NCBI GenBank assembly: GCA_965218045.1
Contig: CBDCJX010000009.1
Span: 186,001-250,000, forward strand
DNA: 64,000 bases
Origin: CAVRCA01 sp965218045
Lineage (GTDB): Bacteria; Pseudomonadota; Alphaproteobacteria; Acetobacterales; Acetobacteraceae
Direction: 5' to 3'
Shown: positions 44,140 through 54,101 of the stretch, one piece after another
How positions within the stretch are numbered: the stretch's first letter is position 1
Layout: the number at the start of each line of letters is the position of its first letter
The notes under the pieces: model-generated
The model's input: the letters and a program-made list of their open reading frames with translations, nothing else
Databases searched by the model: none
What the model was told of the DNA's origin: nothing
Position numbers and translations under genes: made by a program

Positions 44140-47100
44140 CTAACCAAGCTCGGCCTCGGCGCGGCGGATCAGCGGGCGCGCCCGCTGGCGGCGCGCGGTG
44201 TCGAGCGCCTGCCGGAACCAGCCCTCCGCCGCGGTCGGCGACCGGTTGAGCCCCGCGCTCGCTTGCGCGGTCCGTCCGCGCAAGCGGTTGAGCTCGGCGA
44301 GCCACCAGAGTTCGCCGTTGCTCTCGGCGACGCGCAGCGCCTCGTCGAGTGCCGGCTCCGCCAGCTCGGGAGCGCCGTTGCGCAGGTAGGCGTCGGCCAG
44401 CAGCGACAGATGGTAGGGCAGATACGCCACGGCGCCCAAGCGCCGCCAGGCGTCGATCCCGTCGCGCATCCGCGCGATCCCCGCCGCGTCGCCATCCCGC
44501 ACGGCGGCGCACCAGCCGAGCAGGGTCAAGGGGGCCTGTTCCCAGAAGGTGAAGCCATGCCTGCGAGCGGCGGCGAGCTGACGCTCCGAGTAGGCGACCA
44601 CGCGATCGAGGTCGCCGTCGATCTGGTGCATCACGCTGCCCAGCGCCAGCGCCCAGCACAGGCTGTACGGGTGATCGAGCGCGTCGGCCGCGTCCACCGC
44701 CGCCGCCATCAGCTCGAACGCAACCTCGCGGCGGCCGGCCATGAAGGCGCTCAGCGCTCCCATGCTGGCGGCGACGACGAACGGGTCGGTGCCGTATTCG
44801 AAGCGGTGGGAGCCGTGCAGGTCGGCGGAATAGAGCGCCATCGTCCGGTCGAAATGCCGCGTCGCCTTGGCGAACTGGCCGCCCAGGAAGCGGCAATTGC
44901 CCGCCGCCCGGTGCGCCTCCAGCAACAGCGCCGGGTCGGCCTGCTCGCGCGCGATGCTCAGCATCTCGCGCGCCAGGCTGCCGGCGGTCGTCAGCTCCAC
45001 ACGCACGAAATAGAACCGGTAGAGCCCGTGCAGCACCGGGAACAGGCCGACCACCCGGCCGAGCTGCTTGCACAGCTCGCGCGCCCGCGCGAACGCCGCC
45101 CCCGCCTCCTCGGCGGCGAAGCCGTGCTGGGCGCTGAGCACGACCCCGAGCGAGCTCAGCAACCCGAGCTCGGCCCGCACCCGGTCCCGGCCCGGTGGCA
45201 GTTGCCCCACCACCCCGAGCGCCTGGCGCAGATAGTTCGACGCCTCGACATTGGCCGAGCGCTGGATCGCCGTCGCCGCGGCGCTTTGCAGATAGGGCAA
45301 CGCCGCCGCCGTGTCCCGTGAGGCGAGATAGTGGCGCGCGACCAGCTCCGGGCTGCGCTCGCACAGCGCCGGGAAATGCCGGATGAGCGCCAACGCCACG
45401 CGTTCGTGGTTCGCCTGCCGCTGGCCGGTGAGCGGGAACTGGTAGATCGCATCCTGGATCAACGTGTGGCGGAACGTATAGTGGACCGCCGCACCGCTCT
45501 CGGCCGCTTCCAGCAGCCCCGCCGCGACCAGCTTGTCGAGCTCCCCGCGCAGACCGCGCCGGTCGGCGCCGTAAGCGGCGGCGAGCACGTCGAACGAGAA
45601 CTCCCGCCCCAAGGTCGCGCTGAGCTGCAACACGGCGCGGTCGACCGAGGCGCGATCGATCCGGCCGGCGAGCGATTCCTGCAAGGTGGCGGGGATCGCG
45701 AGCTCCGGCTGCGCGACCTCGCCGGCCTCGATCACGCCACGGGTGATCTCCTCGATGAACAGCGGCACGCCGTCCGCCCGCTCGCCGAGCGCGTCCACGG
45801 TGGCCTCCGGTAGCGCCTGCCCCCGGGCGACCAGGCGAATCAGTCGCCGCGCCTCGTCGCGGTCGAGGCGGCCGAGCGCGACCTCGCTCGGCGCCACCCG
45901 CTCGACCCACCCGCTCCGTAGCGGGCCGCGCGCCGACAGCACCGCCAGCACCGGCGCCTCGCGCACGCTCGCCGCCGAGCGCGCCAGCAGATCGAGCGTG
46001 GTCGGGTCGGCCCAGTGTAGGTCCTCGATCACCAGCAGCACCGGGCGGGCCTGCGCCGCGTGCCGTAGCCATTCGGCGAGCCGTTGTTGCAGCCGATCGC
46101 GTTGCTGCTGCGGCGACAGACCGAGCGGCTTGTAGCGTTCTGGCGACAGATCAATGCCCAGCAATGGGGCCAGCAAGCGGACGGTGTCATCGCCGGCAGG
46201 ATGGCCGCGAAAGGCGCGCTCGAGCCGACGCACCCGCTCATTCATGGCCAGCAGCGTGGTCAGGCCGAGCGAGGCCGTCATGTAGCTGATGAACGGGTAG
46301 AGCGCCGTGTTCTCGAACAGCGGCGAGCAACGCCAGACGATCCGCCTGCCGCACGCGGGCGGAATGCGCGACGCCAGCTCGCCGATGAGTCGGCTCTTGC
46401 CGACGCCGGCCTCGCCGGTGAGCAGCACGATGCCGCCTTCGCCTTGTCGCGCCCGGTCCCAAGCGGCCCCGAGGGCATCCAGAGGCCGGGCGCGGCCGAC
46501 CAGCGGAGCGGCCTGCAGGCGTCTCGCCCAGCCGGCATGGCGCCGAGCCGCTCCCTCGACGCGATAGATGGTGGCCGAGCGGCCCAGCCCCCTAAGCGGC
46601 ACCTCGCCGAGATGCCGGCAGGTGAACGCATCGCGCACCAGCCGATAGGTATCCTCGCTGATGGTGACCGTGCCGGGCTCGCCGAACTCCTGCAACCGCG
46701 ATGCGATGTTCGGCGCATTGCCGATCACCGCCATGTTCTCGCTCGCCGTTTCCGAGCGGATGTCGCCCACCACCACCGTCCCGGTATGCACGGCGACGCG
46801 CACCCGCAGATCGACGCCATGCCGGAGATGCGAGGAACTCTCGAGCTCGCGCAGGGACCACTGCAATTCGAGCGACGCCTGCACCGCGCGCCACGCGTCG
46901 TCCTCATGCGCCCGGGGGTAGCCAAAATAGACCAGCGTGCCGTCGCCGAAATAGCGCGCGATGTAGCCGTCGTACTTGTGGAAACAGCGCGCCGCGCGCT
47001 CGCGGTAGTCGCGCAGCAGCTCGCGGAAGCGCTCGGCGCCGAGCGTGTCGGTCAAGGCGGTCGAGCCGACGATGTCACAGAAGATGATGGTGAGCTGCCG

Positions 47101-47223
47101 ACGCTCGGCGTCATCGACGGCGCCGATCGGGCTCGGCCAGTCGAGGGCAGTTCCGCAGTGGCCGCAGAAGCGCTGCTCGGGGTGGGCGGTGGTGTGGCAG
47201 ATCAGACATCGCCTTGGCGTCAC
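44140..47223 (-). CDS. Class III adenylate cyclase-like protein with AAA-type ATPase and TPR-like region
   Basis: Multidomain regulator of 1027 residues, GTG start at 47223. An N-terminal zinc ribbon (C6, C9, C20, C23) precedes a class III cyclase domain with metal Asp D50 (FCDIVGST) and D94 (FGDG), and the VIGNAPNIASRLQ segment. A signalling ATPase follows, with LVGR entry, Walker A GEAGVGKS near residue 270 and LLVIEDLHWADPTTLDLL as Walker B. The C-terminal 450 residues are helical TPR-like repeats. Catalytic residues look present, so cAMP (or cGMP) production is plausible. The trigger is unknown. Confidence 0.92.
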   Translation of the reverse strand: MTPRRCLICHTTAHPEQRFCGHCGTALDWPSPIGAVDDAERRQLTIIFCDIVGSTALTDTLGAERFRELLRDYRERAARCFHKYDGYIARYFGDGTLVYFGYPRAHEDDAWRAVQASLELQWSLRELESSSHLRHGVDLRVRVAVHTGTVVVGDIRSETASENMAVIGNAPNIASRLQEFGEPGTVTISEDTYRLVRDAFTCRHLGEVPLRGLGRSATIYRVEGAARRHAGWARRLQAAPLVGRARPLDALGAAWDRARQGEGGIVLLTGEAGVGKSRLIGELASRIPPACGRRIVWRCSPLFENTALYPFISYMTASLGLTTLLAMNERVRRLERAFRGHPAGDDTVRLLAPLLGIDLSPERYKPLGLSPQQQRDRLQQRLAEWLRHAAQARPVLLVIEDLHWADPTTLDLLARSAASVREAPVLAVLSARGPLRSGWVERVAPSEVALGRLDRDEARRLIRLVARGQALPEATVDALGERADGVPLFIEEITRGVIEAGEVAQPELAIPATLQESLAGRIDRASVDRAVLQLSATLGREFSFDVLAAAYGADRRGLRGELDKLVAAGLLEAAESGAAVHYTFRHTLIQDAIYQFPLTGQRQANHERVALALIRHFPALCERSPELVARHYLASRDTAAALPYLQSAAATAIQRSANVEASNYLRQALGVVGQLPPGRDRVRAELGLLSSLGVVLSAQHGFAAEEAGAAFARARELCKQLGRVVGLFPVLHGLYRFYFVRVELTTAGSLAREMLSIAREQADPALLLEAHRAAGNCRFLGGQFAKATRHFDRTMALYSADLHGSHRFEYGTDPFVVAASMGALSAFMAGRREVAFELMAAAVDAADALDHPYSLCWALALGSVMHQIDGDLDRVVAYSERQLAAARRHGFTFWEQAPLTLLGWCAAVRDGDAAGIARMRDGIDAWRRLGAVAYLPYHLSLLADAYLRNGAPELAEPALDEALRVAESNGELWWLAELNRLRGRTAQASAGLNRSPTAAEGWFRQALDTARRQRARPLIRRAEAELG

Positions 47224-47429
47224 GGCTGATGCTCCGTCCGTCGGGCGCTACCCAGGGTGGCCCGATGGAATGCGCTTATACACCCACGGCAAGGGGCGCA
47301 ACTGCGGCACACGGGTTGGCAGCAGCGGCATTTCGGCGCTACGAGCGAAAGCCAAGGGTTGCGCAGGCAGCGTCTCGGCGGAAGCCGCGCCGCTAGACCG
47401 AGCGCCCCACACTCATCAGGAGGAGCAAC

Positions 47430-47969
47430 ATGGCACGCACCACCACGCCACGCCCGAGCCGGCCAACCGCCCGGCCGAAGCCGAAGACGGGCAAGCGAAC
47501 CGCCCAAGGCGGCGCGAGAGCCGCTTCCAGCAAGCCAGCCGCCAAGTCCGGAGCCGCCTCGACCGCTCCGGCGATGACCAAGGACGCGTTGCGTGCCCGT
47601 GTCGAGAAGCTTGAGCGCGCCAACGCAACTCTGCGCAGCAAGAATCGCGAGCTGACCCGCGCTTCGCAGGAGGCGCAGGACCGCCTTGCCACCGTGGAGG
47701 GCACACTGCGCCGGCTTGAGCGCCGGACCGCCGCCGCGACGGCGCGGGCAAAACCGGAGAAGCTCCCAGAGCAGAGCAAAGAGCAGGCCAAAGAGACGGC
47801 ACCGGCGCGCAAGCCACGCCGCCGCAGCCCGCGCGCCGAGCCGGTGGCGGAACGCGATCCGGGCGACGCGGTGCCTCCCGGCGTCGCCGTCGAGACCCCC
47901 GAGCCGCTCAACGAGAGCGACGAGCAGGTCAAGGAGCGGCTCGAGGACATCGGCTCGGAACAGGGCTAG
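47430..47969 (+). CDS. Basic, coiled-coil, histone H1-like protein of unknown function
   Basis: Protein of 179 residues with a strong AGGAGGAG ribosome site. The N-terminal 50 residues are Lys/Arg/Pro/Ala-rich and disordered. A coiled coil at about 50-100 follows (TKDALRARVEKLERANATLR, NRELTRASQEAQDRLATVEG). The C-terminus is first basic then acidic (NESDEQVKERLEDIGSE). It recalls nucleoid-associated or KfrA/H1-like proteins, but I recognise no specific family. It is divergent from the cyclase gene; the 206-nt gap between them has no other gene. Confidence 0.8.
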   Translation: MARTTTPRPSRPTARPKPKTGKRTAQGGARAASSKPAAKSGAASTAPAMTKDALRARVEKLERANATLRSKNRELTRASQEAQDRLATVEGTLRRLERRTAAATARAKPEKLPEQSKEQAKETAPARKPRRRSPRAEPVAERDPGDAVPPGVAVETPEPLNESDEQVKERLEDIGSEQG

Positions 47970-48105
47970 GTCGAGCCCGGCATACCGGACAGGTCTTCCA
48001 TCGGGCACCCAGCCGAAGCCAATCGACACTTCTCGCGCATCCTTCGTGCGGTACGGGAGGGAGAGAGCTTCGGGGTAATGGCGCACGGCCGGCCGGTGGC
48101 GCGCA

Positions 48106-48573
48106 GTGGCACGACGAGTGAGGCTGGCCCTCGACACCAACATTCTGGCCTATGCCGAGGGAGTAAACGGCCAAGCCCACAAGGCCGACGCTCTCGCACT
48201 GCTGGAGCGGCTTCGCGTCCAGGACATCGTTCTGCCGGCACAAGCTTTCGGCGAGCTTTACAATGTCCTGGTCCGCAAGACCCGCGTTCCGGCCGGTCCG
48301 GCGCGGGACGCGGTGCTGGCGTGGCACGAGACTTTTCCGCTGATCGCCACCTCACCCAGCGTCATGGTGGCGGCCGCCGACCTCGCTGCGGATCACCACT
48401 TCAGCATCTGGGATGCCGCCATTCTCGCCGCTTCAGCCAGCCAGGGATGCGCAATGCTGCTGTCCGAAGACGTGCAGGATGGCTTCGTGTGGGGCGGCGT
48501 CACTGTGGTCGATCCGTTCGCCACCGCGCTCAACCCAAGGCTTCGGACACTGTTGCACGACCCGCCCGCCTGA
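48106..48573 (+). CDS. PIN domain protein (VapC-like), orphan
   Basis: PIN-domain ribonuclease-like protein of 155 residues from GTG 48106 (a second GTG at 48118 is possible). The acidic active-site residues are all present: D10 (LALDTNILAY), E50 (FGELYN), D103 (SIWDAAILAAS) and D122 (LLSEDVQDG). VapC toxins cleave tRNA or rRNA and are normally paired with a small antitoxin encoded just upstream. Here the 136 nt upstream contain no recognisable antitoxin, so it may be a solitary PIN nuclease or its antitoxin is lost. It is convergent with rplQ. Confidence 0.87.
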   Translation: MARRVRLALDTNILAYAEGVNGQAHKADALALLERLRVQDIVLPAQAFGELYNVLVRKTRVPAGPARDAVLAWHETFPLIATSPSVMVAAADLAADHHFSIWDAAILAASASQGCAMLLSEDVQDGFVWGGVTVVDPFATALNPRLRTLLHDPPA

Positions 48574-48589
48574 GCGTCCGGCGAGGTTG

Positions 48590-49009
48590 CTACTCCTCGT
48601 CCGCTTCGTCGCTCTCCTGCACCGGCCCGCTATCCAGGCCCTTGGCGCCGGCGTCGCGATCGACCAACTCGATGACCGCCATGTTCGCCGCGTCGCCGTA
48701 ACGCACCCCAGCCTTCAGTACCCGGGTGTAGCCGCCGGGGCGGGCGCGGTAGCGCGCGGCGAGCGTGTCGAACAGCTTGGTGACGATCACGTCATCACGT
48801 AGCTGGGCGTAAGCCAGCCGCCGTGCGTGCAGTCCGCCGCGCTTGCCGAGCGTGATCAGCTTCTCGGTGACCGGCCGCAATTCCTTGGCCTTCGGCAGGG
48901 TGGTAGTGATCTGCTCGTGCTTGATCAGCGCCACCGCCATGTTGCGAAACATGGCCTGACGATGAGTGGACGTGACGTTGAGCTTCCTGCCCGCAACACC
49001 GTGACGCAT
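48590..49009 (-). CDS. rplQ: 50S ribosomal protein L17
   Basis: Large-subunit protein near the exit tunnel, 139 residues. It has the L17 opening RHGVAGRKLNVTSTHRQAMF and NMAVALIKHEQITTTLPKAK. The last 20 residues form an acidic tail (DSGPVQESDEADEE), longer than in the E. coli protein. It is the final gene of the alpha operon, following rpoA after a 127-nt gap that contains a REP-like palindrome. Confidence 0.97.
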   Translation of the reverse strand: MRHGVAGRKLNVTSTHRQAMFRNMAVALIKHEQITTTLPKAKELRPVTEKLITLGKRGGLHARRLAYAQLRDDVIVTKLFDTLAARYRARPGGYTRVLKAGVRYGDAANMAVIELVDRDAGAKGLDSGPVQESDEADEE

Positions 49010-49020
49010 GGAATGGTCCT

Positions 49021-49063
49021 CTCTCCCTCACCCCGACCCTCTCCCGCAAGGAGAGAGGGAGAA
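49021..49063. repeat. REP-like palindromic element between rplQ and rpoA
   Basis: Begins CTCTCCCTCACCCCGACC and contains the hairpin CTCTCC (49039-49044), loop CGCAA, GGAGAG (49050-49055), then AGGGAG. It resembles the dispersed CCTCACCC...CTCTCC/GGAGAG intergenic palindromes of many proteobacteria. A second, related copy lies at 53323-53364. Confidence 0.65.
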
Positions 49064-49136
49064 GAACTCCCTCCCGTTACGAACTTGAACTGCGAAGCAG
49101 GCCAAGGCAGGAGGAGGGGTCACGCTTGCTACAGGT

Positions 49137-50150
49137 TCAGAACGGCTCTTCGAGGCGCTTGGCGAGATCCTCGATGTTCTCAGGCGGCCAGCCCGACACG
49201 TTCATGCCGAGGGTCAGCCCCATGTTGGTCAGAACTTCCTTGATCTCGTTCAGCGACTTGCGGCCGAAGTTCGGCGTGCGCAGCATTTCCTGCTCGGATT
49301 TCTGCACCAGATCGCCGATATAGACGATGTTGTCGTTCTTCAAGCAGTTGGCGCTGCGCACCGACAGTTCGAGCTCGTCGACCTTGCGCAACAGATTGCG
49401 GTTGAACGGCAGGTCGTCCTGCACCTCCTCGGCGCGGATCTGCTGCGGCTCCTCGAAATTGATGAACAACTGCAACTGGTCCTGCAGGATGCGCGCGGCC
49501 AGCGCCACGGAATCCTCCGGTGTCACCGCGCCGTTGGTCTCGACCGAAAGCAGCAGCTTGTCGTAGTCGGTCACCTGGCCCACGCGGGTGGGCTCGACCT
49601 TGTAGGAGACGCGCCGCACCGGCGAGTAGATCGCATCCACCGGGATGAGGCCGATCGGCGCGTCCTCGGGACGGTTCGCACTGGCCGGCACGTAGCCCTT
49701 GCCGAGCTGCACCGTGAACTCCATCCCGAGCCGCACCCCGTCGTCGAGGGTGCAGAGCACGAGGTCCGGGTTCATGATCTCGATGTCGTGGCCAGCCTGG
49801 ATCTGACTGGCACGCACCTCGCCGGGGCCGGTGGCGGTGAGACCCATCCGCTTCGGCCCTTCGCCGTGCATCCGCAACGCGAGTTGCTTGATGTTCAGCA
49901 CAATGTCAGTGACGTCCTCGCGCACGCCCGGGATGCTGCTGAACTCGTGCAGCACGCCGTCGATCTGCACCGAGGTCACCGCCGCGCCCTGCAACGAGGA
50001 GAGCAGGATGCGGCGGATCGCGTTGCCCAAGGTCATGCCGAAGCCGCGCTCCAGCGGCTCGGCGACCACGGTAGCGACGCGCGAGGGGTCGGCACCCGGT
50101 TCCACATCGAGCTTCTCGGGCTTGATGAGCGATTCCCAGTTCCGCTGCAT
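49137..50150 (-). CDS. rpoA: DNA-directed RNA polymerase subunit alpha
   Basis: RNA polymerase alpha of about 337 residues. The N-terminal assembly domain includes VAEPLERGFGMTLGNAIRRI and LSSLQGAAVTSVQIDGVLHE; the C-terminal domain binds DNA UP elements and activators (LSVRSANCLKNDNIVYIGDL, FGRKSLNEIKEVL). The start is set at ATG 50150 (MQRNWESLIKPEKL), matching the usual conserved beginning; ATG 50168 gives six extra residues. It lies between rpsK and rplQ. Confidence 0.97.
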   Translation of the reverse strand: MQRNWESLIKPEKLDVEPGADPSRVATVVAEPLERGFGMTLGNAIRRILLSSLQGAAVTSVQIDGVLHEFSSIPGVREDVTDIVLNIKQLALRMHGEGPKRMGLTATGPGEVRASQIQAGHDIEIMNPDLVLCTLDDGVRLGMEFTVQLGKGYVPASANRPEDAPIGLIPVDAIYSPVRRVSYKVEPTRVGQVTDYDKLLLSVETNGAVTPEDSVALAARILQDQLQLFINFEEPQQIRAEEVQDDLPFNRNLLRKVDELELSVRSANCLKNDNIVYIGDLVQKSEQEMLRTPNFGRKSLNEIKEVLTNMGLTLGMNVSGWPPENIEDLAKRLEEPF

Positions 50151-50237
50151 TACAAGGCTGTTTCTCATGCCAACAGGGTTCGGTCTGGAATGACGCGGAT
50201 ACGCCGCGACGAGCCGGCCTAGCCCACTCCTTTCAGG

Positions 50238-50633
50238 TCAGACGCGGCGCCGCTTGCGCGCGCGGCATCCGTTGTGAGGGATCGGTGTCGTGTCTCGTAT
50301 GGCAGTGATCGCGAAGCCGACGGCCTGCAACGCACGCAGCGCGCTCTCGCGGCCCGAGCCGGGCCCGCTCACCTCGATCTCCAGCGTCTCCATCCCGTGC
50401 TCGCGGGCCTTCTTGCCGGCATCCTCGGCAGCGACCTGCGCGGCATAGGGCGTCGACTTGCGGCTGCCCTTGAAGCCCTGGCTGCCCGACGACGACCAGG
50501 CGATCGCGTTGCCTTGCGCGTCGGTGATGGTGATCATCGTGTTGTTGAACGACGCGGCGACGTGCGCGACGCCGGACGTGATGTTCTTTCGCTCCCTCTT
50601 GCGGGGGCGGGTAGAGGTGGCGGGTCGCGCCAT
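50238..50633 (-). CDS. rpsK: 30S ribosomal protein S11
   Basis: Platform protein of the small subunit, 131 residues. It shows KNITSGVAHVAASFNNTMIT, the GSQGFKGSRKSTPYAAQ loop and the conserved C-terminal IRDTTPIPHNGCRARKRRRV. It sits in the alpha operon after rpsM, 73 nt downstream, and before rpoA. Confidence 0.98.
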   Translation of the reverse strand: MARPATSTRPRKRERKNITSGVAHVAASFNNTMITITDAQGNAIAWSSSGSQGFKGSRKSTPYAAQVAAEDAGKKAREHGMETLEIEVSGPGSGRESALRALQAVGFAITAIRDTTPIPHNGCRARKRRRV

Positions 50634-50706
50634 GATGCGGGTCCTGTCGTGGTCGGCCGCCCAACGGGCGACGGGGTCGGCGGCGGCAGCGTGGGCGGCG
50701 AGCCCG

Positions 50707-51084
50707 CTACTTCGTCACCTTCTTCTTGCCGGCGATCGGCACGGCCTTGCCCTTGCGGGTGCGCGCATTGGTGTGGGTGCGTTGGCCGCGCACCGGCAGA
50801 CCGCGACGATGACGCAGGCCACGATAGCAGCCGAGGTCCATCAGCCGCTTGATGTTCATCGCCACCTCGCGCCTGAGGTCACCCTCGACGCGGTATTCGC
50901 GATCGATCAGCTCGCGGATGCGCAGCACCTCATCATCGGTGAGTTGGTTCACGCGTCGATCGTCGGGAATACGCAGCTTCGAGCAGATATCCTCCGCGTT
51001 CGACGGGCCGATGCCGTAGATATAGCGCAGGCTCACCGTCACGCGCTTGTTGGTCGGGATATTCACGCCGGCAATACGCGCCAC
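50707..51084 (-). CDS. rpsM: 30S ribosomal protein S13
   Basis: Head protein of the small subunit, 125 residues. MARIAGVNIPTNKRVTVSLR, YIYGIGPSNAEDICSKL and the C-terminal tRNA-contacting segment GLRHRRGLPVRGQRTHTNAR are all typical. No rpmJ (L36) or infA gene precedes it here; the gene upstream is adk, 181 nt away. Confidence 0.98.
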   Translation of the reverse strand: MARIAGVNIPTNKRVTVSLRYIYGIGPSNAEDICSKLRIPDDRRVNQLTDDEVLRIRELIDREYRVEGDLRREVAMNIKRLMDLGCYRGLRHRRGLPVRGQRTHTNARTRKGKAVPIAGKKKVTK

Positions 51085-51265
51085 CGTTCGTCACTCCTAT
51101 GAGATCCCGGCCAGGGCCGGCGCTTAAACAGATCCGGGGGCAAGAACGCCCCTCAAAACCCGTCGCGAAAGCAATTGAAGCGCCCCACAGCGGCAGGGGC
51201 GAGGGCGCGGACTATACTGCCCGTCGGGCGGGAGTCAACGCAGCTTGGTCAAATCATTGTGAGCA

Positions 51266-51937
51266 TCACGCCGATACTTGCCCGGGCTCCAGTTGATCGA
51301 GCACCGCCTCGATTTCGGCGGTGACCTGATCGATCGTCGCCATGCCATCCACCGTCCGCAACAGCCCCGCCGCGCGATAATGCGGCAGGATCGGCGCGGT
51401 CTGGCCGTGATAGGCTTCGAGCCGGGCCGCGACGGTGTCTCGTCGGTCGTCGGCGCGACGGACGAGTTCGGTGGCGCCGCAGACGTCGCAGACGCCGAGC
51501 ACCGAAGTCGGCTTGAACCGGTCATGGTAGCCGGTGCCGCACTTGGCGCAGGTGAACCGTCCGGCGATGCGCTCGACCAGCAGCGCGTCATGGACCTTGA
51601 GTTCGATCACGCCGTCGAGCTTCATCCCCTTGTTGGCCAGCATCCGATCGAGCGCCTCGGCCTGCGGCACGGTGCGGGGAAATCCGTCGAGGATGAACCC
51701 GGCCTTGCTGTCCGGCTGATCGACCCTTGCCGCCAACATGCGGACGATGATGTCGTCGGAGACGAGCTGCCCAGAATCCATCACCGCGCGGGCCTCCATG
51801 CCGATCGGCGAGCCGGCGGCGACCTCGGCGCGCAGCATGTCGCCGGTGGAGATCTGCGCGATGCCGTAGCGCTCCTGCAAGCGCTTCGCCTGGGTGCCCT
51901 TGCCCGCGCCGGGTGGGCCGAGAAGAATCAGTCTCAA
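51266..51937 (-). CDS. adk: Adenylate kinase, zinc-binding LID type
   Basis: Catalyses ATP + AMP to 2 ADP; 223 residues. P-loop GPPGAGKGTQAKRL is at the N-terminus, with DGFPRTVPQAEALD in the core. The LID domain carries two CXXC pairs (CAKCGTGYHD and CDVCGATELVRR), the zinc-stabilised form. It is encoded between secY and rpsM, a standard place in Alphaproteobacteria, 24 nt after secY. The 181 nt downstream (51085-51265) show only a short possible hairpin near 51137-51152. Confidence 0.98.
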   Translation of the reverse strand: MRLILLGPPGAGKGTQAKRLQERYGIAQISTGDMLRAEVAAGSPIGMEARAVMDSGQLVSDDIIVRMLAARVDQPDSKAGFILDGFPRTVPQAEALDRMLANKGMKLDGVIELKVHDALLVERIAGRFTCAKCGTGYHDRFKPTSVLGVCDVCGATELVRRADDRRDTVAARLEAYHGQTAPILPHYRAAGLLRTVDGMATIDQVTAEIEAVLDQLEPGQVSA

Positions 51938-51961
51938 TTTCGCCCCCTCACCGAGGCCTCC

Positions 51962-53299
<1,338 letters not shown>

Positions 53300-53322
53300 C
53301 GGACTGTCCCCGTCGAGTTAGA

Positions 53323-53364
53323 GCCTCACCCTAGAAAGCCCGCTCCTCTCCGGGAGAGGGTTGG
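53323..53364. repeat. REP-like palindromic element between secY and rplO
   Basis: Begins CCTCACCC and contains the tight palindrome CCTCTC-CGG-GAGAGG at 53344-53358. It shares the CCTCACCC start and the CTCTCC/GGAGAG arms with the element at 49021-49063. It lies between the stop of rplO and the start of secY. Confidence 0.6.
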
Positions 53365-53404
53365 AGGAAGGCAGTCTAAGCACAAGAGCGAGCGGCGTCT
53401 CGCT

Positions 53405-53899
53405 TCAGGCGCTCGCCTCCGCAGCCGGTTCCGCCTTGGCGACCGTCGTCGTCACACTGCCGCCCGCGCGATGCACCGCCTGCACCGCCGAAGCCGAGGC
53501 GCCCGAGACGGTGATCGTCACGGCCGACGCGATCTCGCCTTCCCCGAGCAACCGGATGCCCGCCACCTTGCCGCGGCGCGCAAGCCCGGCCGACCACAAG
53601 GTCTCCTCGGTGATCGGCTGACCGGCATCAATGCGCCCGGCCTCTATGGCGCGCACCAACGCGCCGAGGTTCACCGGCGCGTATTCCTTGCGGAAGATGT
53701 TGACGAAGCCGCGCTTCGGCAGGCGCCGGTAGATCGGCAACTGGCCGCCCTCGAAGCCGTTCAGCGACACGCCCTCGCGCGCCTTCTGGCCCTTCACGCC
53801 CTTGCCCGATGTCTTACCCTTGCCGGAGCCGATGCCACGTCCGAGCCGCTTCGATTTCAACCGCGAACCCGGATTGTCGCGCAGTTCGTTCAGCTTCAT
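53405..53899 (-). CDS. rplO: 50S ribosomal protein L15
   Basis: Large-subunit assembly protein of 164 residues: MKLNELRDNPGSRLKSKRLG, the Gly/Lys-rich GRGIGSGKGKTSGKGVKGQK and FEGGQLPIYRRLPKRGF are diagnostic. The C-terminus has an Ala-rich extension (AKAEPAAEASA). It begins 1 nt after the rpmD stop. Confidence 0.98.
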   Translation of the reverse strand: MKLNELRDNPGSRLKSKRLGRGIGSGKGKTSGKGVKGQKAREGVSLNGFEGGQLPIYRRLPKRGFVNIFRKEYAPVNLGALVRAIEAGRIDAGQPITEETLWSAGLARRGKVAGIRLLGEGEIASAVTITVSGASASAVQAVHRAGGSVTTTVAKAEPAAEASA

Positions 53900-53900
53900 G

Positions 53901-54101
53901 TCAGGACCGCTCCTCCACCTTCACCAGGTGGGCCACGCGGCGCAGCATCCCGCGCACCGAGGGTGTGTCCTCGAGCTCGCGGGTGCGACGCAGCTTGTTC
54001 AACCCGAGGCCGATCAACGTGTCGCGCTGGCCGGGCTTGCGGCCAATGGCGGACGCGATCTGCGTCACCCTCACCCGCTTGGACAGCGCAGCATCAGACA
54101 T
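53901..54101 (-). CDS. rpmD: 50S ribosomal protein L30
   Basis: Small protein of 66 residues. VRVTQIASAIGRKPGQRDTL and IGLGLNKLRRTRELEDTPSV match L30. Its start overlaps the end of rpsE by 8 nt, so translation is probably coupled. Confidence 0.96.
   Translation of the reverse strand: MSDAALSKRVRVTQIASAIGRKPGQRDTLIGLGLNKLRRTRELEDTPSVRGMLRRVAHLVKVEERS

Noticed and set aside
51137..51152. GGGGC/GCCCC hairpin between rpsM and adk as an intrinsic terminator
   Set aside because: The stem is only about 5 bp and no T-run follows on the minus strand; not strong enough to call.
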